DNA from: an uncultured Candidatus Entotheonella sp.
GTDB taxonomy: Bacteria; Tectomicrobia; Entotheonellia; Entotheonellales; Entotheonellaceae
Direction: 5' to 3'
NCBI GenBank assembly: GCA_951828535.1
Contig: OX639990.1
Location: 855,300 to 919,299 of the forward strand
Length of the DNA: 64,000 nucleotides
Shown here piece by piece: positions 25,879-34,816 of this stretch (its first letter is position 1; each line of letters starts with the position of its first letter). Under the pieces are notes generated by a model. It saw only the letters and a program-made list of their open reading frames with translations, did not search any database and was not told where the DNA came from. The position numbers and the translations under genes were made by a program.

Positions 25879-28092
25879 CTACGCGGAAAGCTCGGCCAGC
25901 GTTTGCAGCAGGGCGACGGCATCAGCCGGCGTTGGCAAGACGAATTGCGCCCCGGAGAATCCCGTCCCCGTCTTGATTGTCCATTGTTCCGGCGGCACCG
26001 ACTCGAAGAGAGCCTCGTCGGAGTGTTGCCCGCCAACGGCCATGATGAAATCCGCCCCGGCAGCGGCGATGATCTGCGCCCCGACCATGCCCTTGTGAAT
26101 CTCGGCCCACTTGATCTCCACCAGCTTGTTGCCCCGCTGCACCTGGAGACCGCCGCTGCCCAGCATGGCTTGTAATTGGCCATAAAGCTCATGCGCCTGC
26201 CACAAACCGAATTCGGGGTCGGCGAGATGATACTGCCAGCCGAGCGAATGACCCCTCTCTTCCAATACGGAACCGGGAGTGCGCGCCACTGCGTCCTCCA
26301 GGATCGGCATTACCGTGGCCTTCCAATCGTCATCCAAGTCGGGCAAAGTCTGTCGCCAGGGCACCTGCGGGCTCTCCCGAATCCAGCCACCCTCCTCGGC
26401 CACCAGAGCAGCACCGCACGAGCCGAACCAGTTCGCCATGGTGTCTCGGTCCCGCCGGCTTAAAACGGCCACGGTGTTGCGCGCGTCGCGGCTCACCGTC
26501 TGCAAGGCATCCAACAGATCGGCACCCGGCGCGGTGCGGTACCAGCGTTCCACGGACGAGGCCGGAGCACCGTCATACCCCAATAGCAGGACGCGCTTCT
26601 CCGCCTTGGCATAGGTGACGAGCAACCGCCGCTGCGCGGTATCGTTCAGCACACACGGCGTGCGCTGCGTCTGCACGCTTGCCAACTCGTCCAGGAATTT
26701 CTGCGCCCAAGCGTGCACCGTATGCCCACAAACGCGCCGGTGCAAGGCGCCCATCCTGTCGGCCAGCGCCTCGTCGGATGACGACAGCACTTCGTGCATG
26801 CGCGCCGCCATGGCCTCGGTGTCGTAGGGATTGACGAAGAACGCCTCGCCCAACTCCGATGAGGCCCCGGCAAATTCGCTGAGAATCAGCGCCCCGGCGC
26901 GCTCCTTCTGGCACACGGCGTATTCCTTGGCAACCAGGTTCATGCCATCGCGCAACGGTGTGATCAGCGCGATGTCAGCCCGGCGCAGCAGGGCGCAGAT
27001 CTCGGCAAACGGCAGGTTGCGATGCACGTATTGCACCGGCGTCCAGGTGGTCGTGCCGTAGGTGCCGTTAATCTCGCCCACCAATTCGTCCACTTGGCGC
27101 CGCAGGTCCTGGTAGGCCATCACTTGCTCGCGCGACGGCACCGCCACCTGCACCAGGGTCACCGCCCCCCGCCACTCGGGGTGCGCCCGGAGCAGACGCT
27201 GATAGGCGCGCAAGCGGCCTGGAATGCCCTTGGAATAGTCCAGCCGGTCCATGCCCAGAATGACCTTGCGGTCTTCCATTGCCTCATCCAACCGCCGCGA
27301 CTCCTCAAGCGTGTCGCTATCCGAATCCAGCGCGTTGATGAATTGTTGGGGATCGACACTGATGGGGTGCACCGCGCAGCGCACCGGGCGTCCTTCGTAG
27401 GACAGCGCGTTCATGTCGGCGGCAATGCCCAGAACCCGATACACGGAGTACAGAAAGTTTTGCAGGTTGTTGAACGTCTGGAAGCCCACCACGTCGGCGC
27501 CCAGAAGGCCGCGCAGCAGGACCTCGCGGCAGGGCAGCACACGAAAGAGCTCGGAAGGCGGGAAGGGGGTATGCAGGAAAAAGCCGATCCTGGCCTCCGG
27601 GAAACGTTGGCGCAGCATGCCGGGCAGCAGGAAAAGGTGGTAATCGTGCACCCAGATCAGCTCGTCGCCGCGCACCTCCTCGGCCACCGCGTCGCAGAAC
27701 AAGCGGTTGACCTGCACGTAGGCCTCCCACTCGTCATCGTCGTAGACTACGTGCGCTTCAAAGAAGTGGCACAGCGGCCATAGCGCGCCGTTGCTGAATC
27801 CGTAGTAATACCGTTGAACCTGCTCGTCGGTGAGGTAGACGGGAGCGAAGCGGTAGGTGTCATGCAGAAGGCGGGTCAGTCGGCGACGGTTGTCATCCGA
27901 CTCGTAAGCGCTGCCGGGCCAGCCGAGCCACAGACTGTTGCCCGCTGCGTGTGGGTGGGAGAGCGCAGTGGCTAAACCGCCAGAACTGCGCTCAATGGTG
28001 AATTCGTCGCCATCTTGATGGATGGTAACCGGCAGGCGATTGGAGACGATGAGAAGTCGGGACGCCGCTGCGGTGCCGTCACTCTGGGCCAT
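25879..28092 (-). CDS. Fused trehalose-6-phosphate synthase/phosphatase (OtsA-OtsB)
   Basis: 737 residues. The first 470 form a GT20 trehalose-6-phosphate synthase (SNRLPV, SSGGLATAL with the UDP-glucose loop, HDYHLFLLPGML, LDYSKGIPGRL, LRDGMNLVAKEY). The rest is an OtsB-type HAD phosphatase domain (LLLGYDGAP, where the usual first catalytic motif LDYDGTL reads LGYDGA; AVGGQHSDEALFE near the end). The synthase makes trehalose-6-P from glucose-6-P and UDP-glucose, and the phosphatase would release trehalose for osmotic and stress protection. The altered first HAD motif (Gly for the nucleophilic Asp) suggests the phosphatase half may be inactive, as in many fused synthases. Confidence 0.92.
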   Translation of the reverse strand: MAQSDGTAAASRLLIVSNRLPVTIHQDGDEFTIERSSGGLATALSHPHAAGNSLWLGWPGSAYESDDNRRRLTRLLHDTYRFAPVYLTDEQVQRYYYGFSNGALWPLCHFFEAHVVYDDDEWEAYVQVNRLFCDAVAEEVRGDELIWVHDYHLFLLPGMLRQRFPEARIGFFLHTPFPPSELFRVLPCREVLLRGLLGADVVGFQTFNNLQNFLYSVYRVLGIAADMNALSYEGRPVRCAVHPISVDPQQFINALDSDSDTLEESRRLDEAMEDRKVILGMDRLDYSKGIPGRLRAYQRLLRAHPEWRGAVTLVQVAVPSREQVMAYQDLRRQVDELVGEINGTYGTTTWTPVQYVHRNLPFAEICALLRRADIALITPLRDGMNLVAKEYAVCQKERAGALILSEFAGASSELGEAFFVNPYDTEAMAARMHEVLSSSDEALADRMGALHRRVCGHTVHAWAQKFLDELASVQTQRTPCVLNDTAQRRLLVTYAKAEKRVLLLGYDGAPASSVERWYRTAPGADLLDALQTVSRDARNTVAVLSRRDRDTMANWFGSCGAALVAEEGGWIRESPQVPWRQTLPDLDDDWKATVMPILEDAVARTPGSVLEERGHSLGWQYHLADPEFGLWQAHELYGQLQAMLGSGGLQVQRGNKLVEIKWAEIHKGMVGAQIIAAAGADFIMAVGGQHSDEALFESVPPEQWTIKTGTGFSGAQFVLPTPADAVALLQTLAELSA

Positions 28093-28163
28093 GATGTCGT
28101 CCTTTCCACAAACCCGCCAAGCCGCGTTGGATACCGAGCGGAGTCTACGGTTGACGATGGCTG

Positions 28164-29270
28164 TCAGTTTTCCGGCATTTCGCCCAGGGCCAATTCGACT
28201 GTCTGACGCTCCTGCTGGCGCAGAAATTCGATCCGCACCTTCTTGCCGATTGGGCTGGCCGCAACAGCCGTTTGCAGATCGAAGGGCGAATTCACCTCAC
28301 GACCGTCGAAGCCGACGATGATGTCGCCGATGGCGAGGCCGGCCTGCTGCGCCGGCTGGCCTTTCAGAACCTCATGTATATAGGCGCCGCGCGGCGATTC
28401 AAGCCCCAGGCGGATGATCATGTCACGGTCGAGCGGGTCGATGCGCACGCCCAGGTAGGCGCGCTTTACATGGCCGTAATCATGAAGCTGCGTAAGCGAG
28501 GCTTTGACGGCGTTGATCGGAATGGCGAAACCCATGACGCCGCGCCGGATGGTGGCGGTGTTCACGCCAACCACCTCGCCGCGCATGTTGAGGAGCGGCC
28601 CGCCGCTGTTACCGGTGTTGATGGAGGCGTCCGTTTGCAGGTAGCCGCCGACCACGCTGGAGCGCAGGAAATTGCGCCGCTTGCCGCTGATCATCCCGAA
28701 CGTCACCGAGTGCTCAAAGCCGAACGGGCTGCCGATAGCCACGACAAATTCGCCGACCTTTAGTGCGTCCGAGTCCCCCAGCGGCACAACAGGCAGCGGG
28801 GTTTCAGTTTCGATCTGCAACAGCGCCATGTCGCCAATTGTGTCCCGTCCCAACACCTTGGCGCGGGCCTGGGTGCCGTCAAAAAGGCGGACGTGAATGT
28901 CTTCCTTGTCTTGTACCACGTGCTGGTTGGTGATCGCCAGCCCATTGGCCTTGATGATAAAGCCGCTTCCGGTGATTGGCGTGCTGGGGTCCGGCACCGG
29001 GGGGTGGTTGCGCGGCAAGTCGGGAGCAGCGCCCTCGTCGCCGCGCACCTGCAGGCTGATGATCGCCGGCAGCACTTGTTCGGTCAGATCCAACAGGGCG
29101 TCGTTCAGTTGCTGCAGGGTCGGCACGGCCGGTTGCCGGGCGGCCTGTTCGGTCCACAGCCGCTGGGCTTCTACACCGGCCGCGCTGGCAGCCAGAAACG
29201 CCAAGCCGATCAGCAGGAGACCGGCACGGCTGAGCGTGCGGCAGGAGTTGAGCTTACGATGAGTCAACAC
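28164..29270 (-). CDS. HtrA/Deg-family periplasmic serine protease with one PDZ domain
   Basis: 368 residues. An N-terminal signal/anchor (LLLIGLAFLAASAAGVEA) targets it to the periplasm. A trypsin-like domain follows with complete triad: His in ITNQHVV, Asp in GDMALLQ, Ser in TGNSGGPL. One C-terminal PDZ domain (GLAIGDIIVGFDGREVNS) closes the protein, as in DegS-type or single-PDZ HtrA. It would degrade or check misfolded envelope proteins. The 34 bp to the rhodanese gene upstream suggest one transcript with it. Confidence 0.93.
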   Translation of the reverse strand: MLTHRKLNSCRTLSRAGLLLIGLAFLAASAAGVEAQRLWTEQAARQPAVPTLQQLNDALLDLTEQVLPAIISLQVRGDEGAAPDLPRNHPPVPDPSTPITGSGFIIKANGLAITNQHVVQDKEDIHVRLFDGTQARAKVLGRDTIGDMALLQIETETPLPVVPLGDSDALKVGEFVVAIGSPFGFEHSVTFGMISGKRRNFLRSSVVGGYLQTDASINTGNSGGPLLNMRGEVVGVNTATIRRGVMGFAIPINAVKASLTQLHDYGHVKRAYLGVRIDPLDRDMIIRLGLESPRGAYIHEVLKGQPAQQAGLAIGDIIVGFDGREVNSPFDLQTAVAASPIGKKVRIEFLRQQERQTVELALGEMPEN

Positions 29271-29304
29271 GGTGAACCTCCTGATGTGACGCCGACAGCG
29301 GGCC

Positions 29305-29700
29305 TTAGCCAGGCTCCAAGGAAAAGCCCTCGTCGAGCCAACCCGTGACCCCTCCGATCATCATCTTGACGGGCCTGCCGAGGCAGGCCCGCCGAATCGC
29401 CGCACGATACGCGCCGTTGCAGTGCATTCCGGCACAATAAACAACGAAAATGGTATCCGACGGGTATTTTTCCAACCCCGCTTCGCATATCTCCCCATGC
29501 GGCAGGCTGGCGCTTCCCGGCACATGGCCTTCCCGAAAATTCTCACGGCTACGCACGTCAAGCAACACGAAATCCGCCTTCCCTCCATTCATTGATTCAT
29601 GCACGTCCCAGCAATCGGTCGTCAATCCCATCTGCGACTCGACATACGCGACGGCGACAGCCGAGGAAGCCGGTGGAATTTCGGTCACGCGTGTGGTCAT
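29305..29700 (-). CDS. Rhodanese-like sulfurtransferase
   Basis: 131-residue single rhodanese domain. FVLLDVRSRENFREGHVPGS opens the fold, and the active-site loop is VYCAGMHCNGAYRA with the catalytic Cys in YCAGMHC. A second Cys sits in the same loop, so sulfur or persulfide transfer is plausible. It is cytoplasmic, with no leader. It lies between the helical-repeat gene (12 bp upstream) and the HtrA gene on the same strand, so the three may form an operon of protein-quality or redox genes. Confidence 0.88.
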   Translation of the reverse strand: MTTRVTEIPPASSAVAVAYVESQMGLTTDCWDVHESMNGGKADFVLLDVRSRENFREGHVPGSASLPHGEICEAGLEKYPSDTIFVVYCAGMHCNGAYRAAIRRACLGRPVKMMIGGVTGWLDEGFSLEPG

Positions 29701-29712
29701 TGCTAAGCATCC

Positions 29713-31299
29713 TCAAATGATCAGACGCGGCTCACCGCTCGGGTCAGGCGGCGCAGCGGCAGAAGGTGTAGAGAAGGGCATCACGATGCGGCTTCCCGGC
29801 CGCTTCTTGGCGCCTTCCAGGCTGCGTTCCAATAACGCACCGGCGAAGGGATTGAGGCGCAGGCGGTCCGGGTTGTCATCGAGCAAGGACTCCGCCGCCG
29901 CCAAAGCCCACAGGGCCTCCAGGCGCCGCTCCGTTTGCAGGAAGTAAAAAGCCGTTTCCTCTATGCGCAAACGCATGATGGCGCGCGATTCTTCCCCCAG
30001 CACCTCCTGCATGGCGCTCTCGAAGACGCGATCAACTCGCTCGCGCCGCATCGCCTCGCTGACCACAATCTTGCTTTCGTCGATCTCCGCCAAGGCGTCA
30101 GCGTAGGCCTGCACCACCGACTCCGGCAGGGTCCAGCCGGCCATCTCCGGCAGTTCCAGCAGGTCGCTGGCGTGGGCGTCCTGCGCTCTGGCCAATTCCA
30201 GTTCTTCCGGGCTGAGTGCCTCGTAAATCGCACCGGTTTCCGGCATCGTCTCGGGCTCCCCTATGAGGTCGCGCAGCATGAAGAATTCCTCCGGCACAGG
30301 CGTTCGCGTGGCTAGGTTCATCTGCTGCACCAAGGCGATCTGACGCTGGCAGTGGGCGGGGTCCAGATCGATAAGCGGCGCCTGCGCTTGTACCGACTCG
30401 AGCATCTCGGGCAACTCGCGCCGGCTCATCTGGAGTGCCTTGGCAAAACGAATGCCCGTGCCGTAGTTGAGAACCAGATAAGCGATCTGATAGCCGCCAC
30501 CCGGTCGGGTGCGGATCATCAGGATCATACGGTCCCCGGAGCCGTCGATGAAGCTTGCCAGGCAGCGCTCCAAGCGACTTGCAGTGCCGCCTAGCACAAC
30601 ATGGCGCGGTGCCTGATTTTCGTTGAAGACGACGCCCCGCGACTTGAGGCGATGCAGGGCTTTCTTGGTGGCTTTTTGCAAGGCTTTGGGAGGGGATTCC
30701 GAGAGAATGTCCATCAGTAACATGGCACTGCTGGTCAGCGGGATGGCAGCAAGCCCGTCCACCAGCGTTGGCAGATCCGATGCCTGAACCCCCGGCCGCA
30801 CCGTGCGCAGCACCGCCAATCCTCGTACCGGATCGCTCGAGGCAACCTGACGCGCCACGTCCACCACCAGGGTCAAGGGCAAAGCTAAGACCGAGGCTGC
30901 CAGCGGCGCGGTCAGCGTCTCGTCGTCGGTAAGTTCCGGCGGCTCGTCCGCGCCCAGTTGCTGCACCACCCCGACCGCTTGCCGCAGCGCCTCAAGGTAG
31001 TCCGCATCCACCGGCCCTCCCAGAGTCTCCAGGATCGCAAGGGTCTCAGCCCGAACCACCAGGGATACATCGGAAGCGCGGCTCCACCGTTCCAGCATCG
31101 GCATCAGATCAACCGCTTCGTCAGCTCTCACGGCCGCCAGAACGACCCGTTGCTGCACTCCGTCGAGTCGCTGGAATCGCTGCGAAATGAACTTGTCGAA
31201 ATCCGCGTACTCCCGACGCAAGTGCCGCACGTCAGCGTCGGCCTCCTCAGCCAAGGCCGCGATACGTTGCGCCAGGGAAGGTTTGACCACGCTGTTCAC
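29713..31299 (-). CDS. Large uncharacterised helical protein (HEAT-like)
   Basis: 528 residues, soluble, almost entirely alpha-helical with leucine-rich amphipathic stretches at intervals of 35-45 residues in the first half, which resembles HEAT-type repeats. The middle (HVVLGGTASRLERCLASF, then GGYQIAYLVLNYGTGIRFAK) looks like a small alpha/beta insertion. I recognise no catalytic motif and no family name. It has no signal peptide. It is the first gene of the minus-strand run leading to the rhodanese and HtrA genes and starts 109 bp from a tRNA gene. A scaffold or quality-control role would fit but is only inferred from context. Confidence 0.6.
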   Translation of the reverse strand: MNSVVKPSLAQRIAALAEEADADVRHLRREYADFDKFISQRFQRLDGVQQRVVLAAVRADEAVDLMPMLERWSRASDVSLVVRAETLAILETLGGPVDADYLEALRQAVGVVQQLGADEPPELTDDETLTAPLAASVLALPLTLVVDVARQVASSDPVRGLAVLRTVRPGVQASDLPTLVDGLAAIPLTSSAMLLMDILSESPPKALQKATKKALHRLKSRGVVFNENQAPRHVVLGGTASRLERCLASFIDGSGDRMILMIRTRPGGGYQIAYLVLNYGTGIRFAKALQMSRRELPEMLESVQAQAPLIDLDPAHCQRQIALVQQMNLATRTPVPEEFFMLRDLIGEPETMPETGAIYEALSPEELELARAQDAHASDLLELPEMAGWTLPESVVQAYADALAEIDESKIVVSEAMRRERVDRVFESAMQEVLGEESRAIMRLRIEETAFYFLQTERRLEALWALAAAESLLDDNPDRLRLNPFAGALLERSLEGAKKRPGSRIVMPFSTPSAAAPPDPSGEPRLII

Positions 31300-31408
31300 C
31301 CTGCTGTCCTCATATGTTGCGCCGGGCGGCGAAGGTAACTGCCGGAGGGTCTTTTGCCTTTTGACAAGTGCTGGTTTATAGTGGGCGGGATCATGACCTA
31401 TGGGGAAA

Positions 31409-31480
<72 letters not shown>

Positions 31481-31498
31481 GGCAAAAACAAGGGTTGT

Positions 31499-31527
31499 AT
31501 CCTAGTTAACGCGGTCTGGGTCGTCAA
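31499..31527 (-). promoter_or_regulatory. Sigma70-type promoter for tRNA-Thr
   Basis: On the minus strand TTGACG, a 17-bp spacer and TAGGAT end 19 bp before the tRNA. Confidence 0.6.
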
Positions 31528-31592
31528 GGACGATTTTCGCCGAAGCTCTCCATGTCGGATTGGGATTCCTCATTGGGAAAGGGGCTCAGCGT

Positions 31593-31781
31593 ATGGTAAT
31601 GCCATTGTTCGTCAGTGGTCTGATCATCGGATTTCTCATCGGAGTGTTTTCCTGCTATACCCTTATCCAATGGCTAAGCCGCCAACGTGTGCGCGGGAAA
31701 AAACGCGAAGTTGATCAATTGACTGATCAGTTTCAGGAACTCTTCCGGAAGATTGATCAGGACAACAATCCAAACGCGTGA
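31593..31781 (+). CDS. Small single-pass membrane protein
   Basis: 62 residues from ATG 31593 with AAAGGGG upstream. One membrane span (about residues 4-25, PLFVSGLIIGFLIGVFSCYT) is followed by a basic stretch and a short charged helix (REVDQLTDQFQELFRKIDQ) that could form a coiled coil on the cytoplasmic side. The layout resembles small envelope or LapA-like proteins, but I cannot name a family. Eighteen bases separate it from lutA, so it may be carried on the lut transcript. Confidence 0.55.
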   Translation: MVMPLFVSGLIIGFLIGVFSCYTLIQWLSRQRVRGKKREVDQLTDQFQELFRKIDQDNNPNA

Positions 31782-31799
31782 GCCCATGGAGAAGGACCC

Positions 31800-32585
31800 A
31801 TGACCGAACCCACCGGCCGCCGACGGCCGACGCGGGTAGCCCTGTTCGTCACCTGTCTGGGCGACGCCTTCTACCCGCAAGTGGGAGAAGCTACCGTACG
31901 CCTGCTGCACCGCCTGGGAATTGCCGTCGATTTTCCTCTTGGCCAAACCTGCTGCGCCCAACCCGCCTTTAATGCCGGCTTTCATGACCAGACCCGCCTG
32001 GTCGCGCAACGCAACCTAACTCTATTCGCCGATTACGAATACGTCGTCGTGCCTTCGGGTTCCTGTACGGCGATGATCCGCCTATTTTATCCCGATCTGT
32101 TTGCCGAAGACCCCCACCTGCATCAGCAGGCCAAGTCGCTGGCTGCGCGCACCTACGAATTGTCGGAGTTCCTGTTCAACGTTGTCGGCACCGACGACGT
32201 TGGCGCGGCGTTCGCTGGCAAGGTGGCCTACCACGCCTCTTGCCATTTGCAGCGCGAACTGGGTGTCACCGAAGCTCCGCGGCGACTGATATCCCGGGTT
32301 GCCGGAGTCGAGGCGTGCGACGCCGAGATGTCGGAGCAGTGCTGCGGCTTCGGCGGCACGTTCGCGGTGAAATACCCGGAGATTTCCAGCGCCATGCTTG
32401 AGAAGAAGATCGCCAGCCTGCAGCGGGCCGGGGCCGATACGCTGGTGTCGTGCGACGCCGGCTGCCTGATGCACATCGCCGGACGGCTCCGACGGCAGGG
32501 GATGGACGTACGGGTCATGCATCTCGCCGAATTACTGAACACCGGTCACAGCGCCGAGGAGCCGCACCATGCATCTGGGAACTGA
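31800..32585 (+). CDS. lutA: L-lactate utilization protein LutA (CCG-domain Fe-S protein)
   Basis: 261 residues, the usual LutA/YkgE length. Two cysteine-rich CCG domains are visible: CLGDAF and GQTCCAQPAFN in the first half, then HASCHLQRELG, EQCCGFGGTFAVKYPEIS and DAGCLMHIAG. With LutB and LutC it forms an iron-sulfur complex that oxidises L-lactate to pyruvate in the cytoplasm. The frame ends 17 bases inside lutB, so the genes are translationally coupled. No LutR-type regulator or lactate permease is nearby. Confidence 0.92.
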   Translation: MTEPTGRRRPTRVALFVTCLGDAFYPQVGEATVRLLHRLGIAVDFPLGQTCCAQPAFNAGFHDQTRLVAQRNLTLFADYEYVVVPSGSCTAMIRLFYPDLFAEDPHLHQQAKSLAARTYELSEFLFNVVGTDDVGAAFAGKVAYHASCHLQRELGVTEAPRRLISRVAGVEACDAEMSEQCCGFGGTFAVKYPEISSAMLEKKIASLQRAGADTLVSCDAGCLMHIAGRLRRQGMDVRVMHLAELLNTGHSAEEPHHASGN

Positions 32586-34017
32586 GGGCTTTCAAGAGCA
32601 CGCCAGACAGGCCCTGAAAGACGAGCCGCTGCAAAATGCCCTGCACCTCCTGACCAACGAATTCGTACCCCGGCGGGTGGCGGCCATGCAGGCGCTCGGT
32701 GACCCCGAGGCGTTGCGCACCCAGGCACGCGCCGTCAAGGAGCAGGCGGTTGCCCAGCTCGATACGTATCTGGAGCAATTTGCCGACAACCTGGACAAGC
32801 TAGGTGCCCACGTGCATTGGGCGCACGACGACGCCGAGGCGCGCGATATCATTACCAGCATTGCCCAACAGGCCGAGGCCAAGGTCATCGTCAAGGGCAA
32901 GTCGATGGCCGCCGAAGAAATTCACCTCAACCCGCACCTGGAAGAACTGGGATACGAGGTCCTGGAGACCGACCTCGGCGAATACATCATCCAGCTCGCC
33001 GAAGAGACGCCATCGCACATCATCGCGCCTGCCATCCACAAGACCCGGCAGCAGATCGCCTCGCTGCTGCACGACAAGCTCGGTGACCCGTACACCGAAG
33101 AACTGACCGACATGACGCAGATTGCCCGCCGCGCTTTGCGCCAGCAGTTTCTGCGCGCCGATGTGGGCATCACGGGCGTCAACTTCGCCATCGCCGATAC
33201 CGGCTCGATCGTCCTGGTCACCAACGAGGGCAACGGGCGCTTGTCGTCCACCCTGCCGCGGGTGCACATCGCGCTGATGGGCATGGAGAAGATCATCCCG
33301 CGGCTCGACGACCTGCCGGTCATGTTAAAAGTGCTGACGAACAGCGCCACCGGTCAGAAAATATCCAGCTACGTTACCATGATCACCGGGCCGCGGCGGG
33401 CGCACGACCTCGACGGCCCCGAGGAACTACACGTGGTCGTCATGGACAACGGACGTTCGAACATCCTGGGCAGCGAGAATCGCGAGGCGCTCTACTGCCT
33501 GCGCTGCGGCGCCTGCCTCAACGTCTGCCCGATCTATCAGAATATCGGCGGGCACGCCTACGGCTGGGTGTATCCCGGTCCGATCGGCGCCGTGCTGACC
33601 CCCCTGTTCACCGGCCTGGACACGGCCAAGCATCTGCCGCGCGCCAGCACGCTGTGCGGCGCCTGCCGCGAGGCGTGCCCGGTCAAGATCAACATCCCGC
33701 ACATGCTGCTGAACCTGCGGCGCCAGAGCGTCAGCCGCGGCGGCGCGCCGGCTGGCGAGGCGCCACTGTTTTCGCTGTGGGCGTGGGTTATGCGGCATCC
33801 GGGGCTCTACCGATTGGGTCTGAAACTGGCACGGCTTGGGCAGATGCCTTTCGCACGGCGGGGTTGGCTGGGGAAATTGCCGCCGCCGTTCCATAGCTGG
33901 ACCAAGTCGCGCGACTTCAAGGCCGTTGCGCCTCAGTCCTTCCGGGATCGCTGGCAGACCACCCTGCAATACGAGCAACCCAGCCGCAACGGCGCAGGTG
34001 GAGGGCATCATGAGTAG
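32569..34017 (+). CDS. lutB: L-lactate utilization protein LutB (ferredoxin-like Fe-S subunit)
   Basis: 482 residues. An LUD domain fills the first 300 (IVKGKSMAAEEIHLNPHLE, then ITGVNFAIADTGSIVLVTNEGN). It is followed by two 4Fe-4S binding segments, CLRCGACLNVCPIYQ and LCGACREACPVKI. Length and order match LutB/YkgF. It overlaps lutA by 17 bases at its start and lutC by eight at its end. In B. subtilis all three Lut proteins are needed for growth on L-lactate; the same role is expected here. Confidence 0.93.
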   Translation: MHLGTEGFQEHARQALKDEPLQNALHLLTNEFVPRRVAAMQALGDPEALRTQARAVKEQAVAQLDTYLEQFADNLDKLGAHVHWAHDDAEARDIITSIAQQAEAKVIVKGKSMAAEEIHLNPHLEELGYEVLETDLGEYIIQLAEETPSHIIAPAIHKTRQQIASLLHDKLGDPYTEELTDMTQIARRALRQQFLRADVGITGVNFAIADTGSIVLVTNEGNGRLSSTLPRVHIALMGMEKIIPRLDDLPVMLKVLTNSATGQKISSYVTMITGPRRAHDLDGPEELHVVVMDNGRSNILGSENREALYCLRCGACLNVCPIYQNIGGHAYGWVYPGPIGAVLTPLFTGLDTAKHLPRASTLCGACREACPVKINIPHMLLNLRRQSVSRGGAPAGEAPLFSLWAWVMRHPGLYRLGLKLARLGQMPFARRGWLGKLPPPFHSWTKSRDFKAVAPQSFRDRWQTTLQYEQPSRNGAGGGHHE

Positions 34018-34732
34018 CCGGGAGGCCTTTCTGGCGCGTGTGCGGCAGGCTCTGCAAACGGGAGGGCAATCCCATCATGCAGAAGCGGCACCCGCGGAGA
34101 ATGGGGAAATCGTTCCGTTAGTGACAGAAGGCGAGGACTTGGCAGCACGCCTGCAGCGTGAACTGGAGGGCGTGGGCGGCAGCGTGGCGCGGGTCAAGCA
34201 CGTGGCCGAGGCGGCGCAGTACGTCACCCGTCTGGCCAAGGAGAAGGGCGCCGAGGTCGTGGTGCGCTGGCAATCGGATTTGTTGGATACGCTGGAGATC
34301 GACGACGCGCTCCGGGCCGGTGGCGCCAACGTTCACACCGCTTCGCCGGCGAGCGAAGCGGAGGCCGGCAATCGCCGTCAGGAAATGCGCGACTTGCTGG
34401 CCCGCGCCGACCTGGGCCTTTCGGGGGTGGATGCCGTCATCGCCGAAACGGGCACCCTGATGCTGACGGCGCAGCCCGGCCAGATGCGCGGCGTCTCGCT
34501 CCTGCCGCCCGTGCACATCGCCGTCGCCCGCACGGACCAGGTGGTCGCCACCTTCGCCGACGCCCTGCGCGCCGTTCGGCAATCGGGGGAGGACATGCAG
34601 CAGAATCTCACCAGCTGCATCTCGTTCGTCACCGGCCCCAGCCGCACCGGCGACATCGAGCTCAAGCTCACCGTCGGCGTGCATGGTCCGGGTGAGTTGC
34701 ATCTCGTCCTGCTTGACGAGCCCAGCACCTGA
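34010..34732 (+). CDS. lutC: L-lactate utilization protein LutC (LUD domain)
   Basis: 240 residues from ATG 34010; the longer frame beginning at 33836 only reads across lutB. The LUD domain is shown by RADLGLSGVDAVIAETGTLM and the C-terminal SFVTGPSRTGDIELKLTVGVHGP block. It is the third component of the lactate oxidation complex. It overlaps lutB by eight bases, completing the three-gene unit. The next gene (HpaB-like) follows after 84 bp and has its own ribosome site, so it may or may not share the transcript. Confidence 0.93.
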   Translation: MSSREAFLARVRQALQTGGQSHHAEAAPAENGEIVPLVTEGEDLAARLQRELEGVGGSVARVKHVAEAAQYVTRLAKEKGAEVVVRWQSDLLDTLEIDDALRAGGANVHTASPASEAEAGNRRQEMRDLLARADLGLSGVDAVIAETGTLMLTAQPGQMRGVSLLPPVHIAVARTDQVVATFADALRAVRQSGEDMQQNLTSCISFVTGPSRTGDIELKLTVGVHGPGELHLVLLDEPST

Positions 34733-34816
34733 TTGCCGTAGGCGCCCTCCAGATTCTTGGTTCCCAGATCTGACGATAACACCTCAAAGCGACGTGAGCA
34801 GAAGGGAAAAGGCTTC

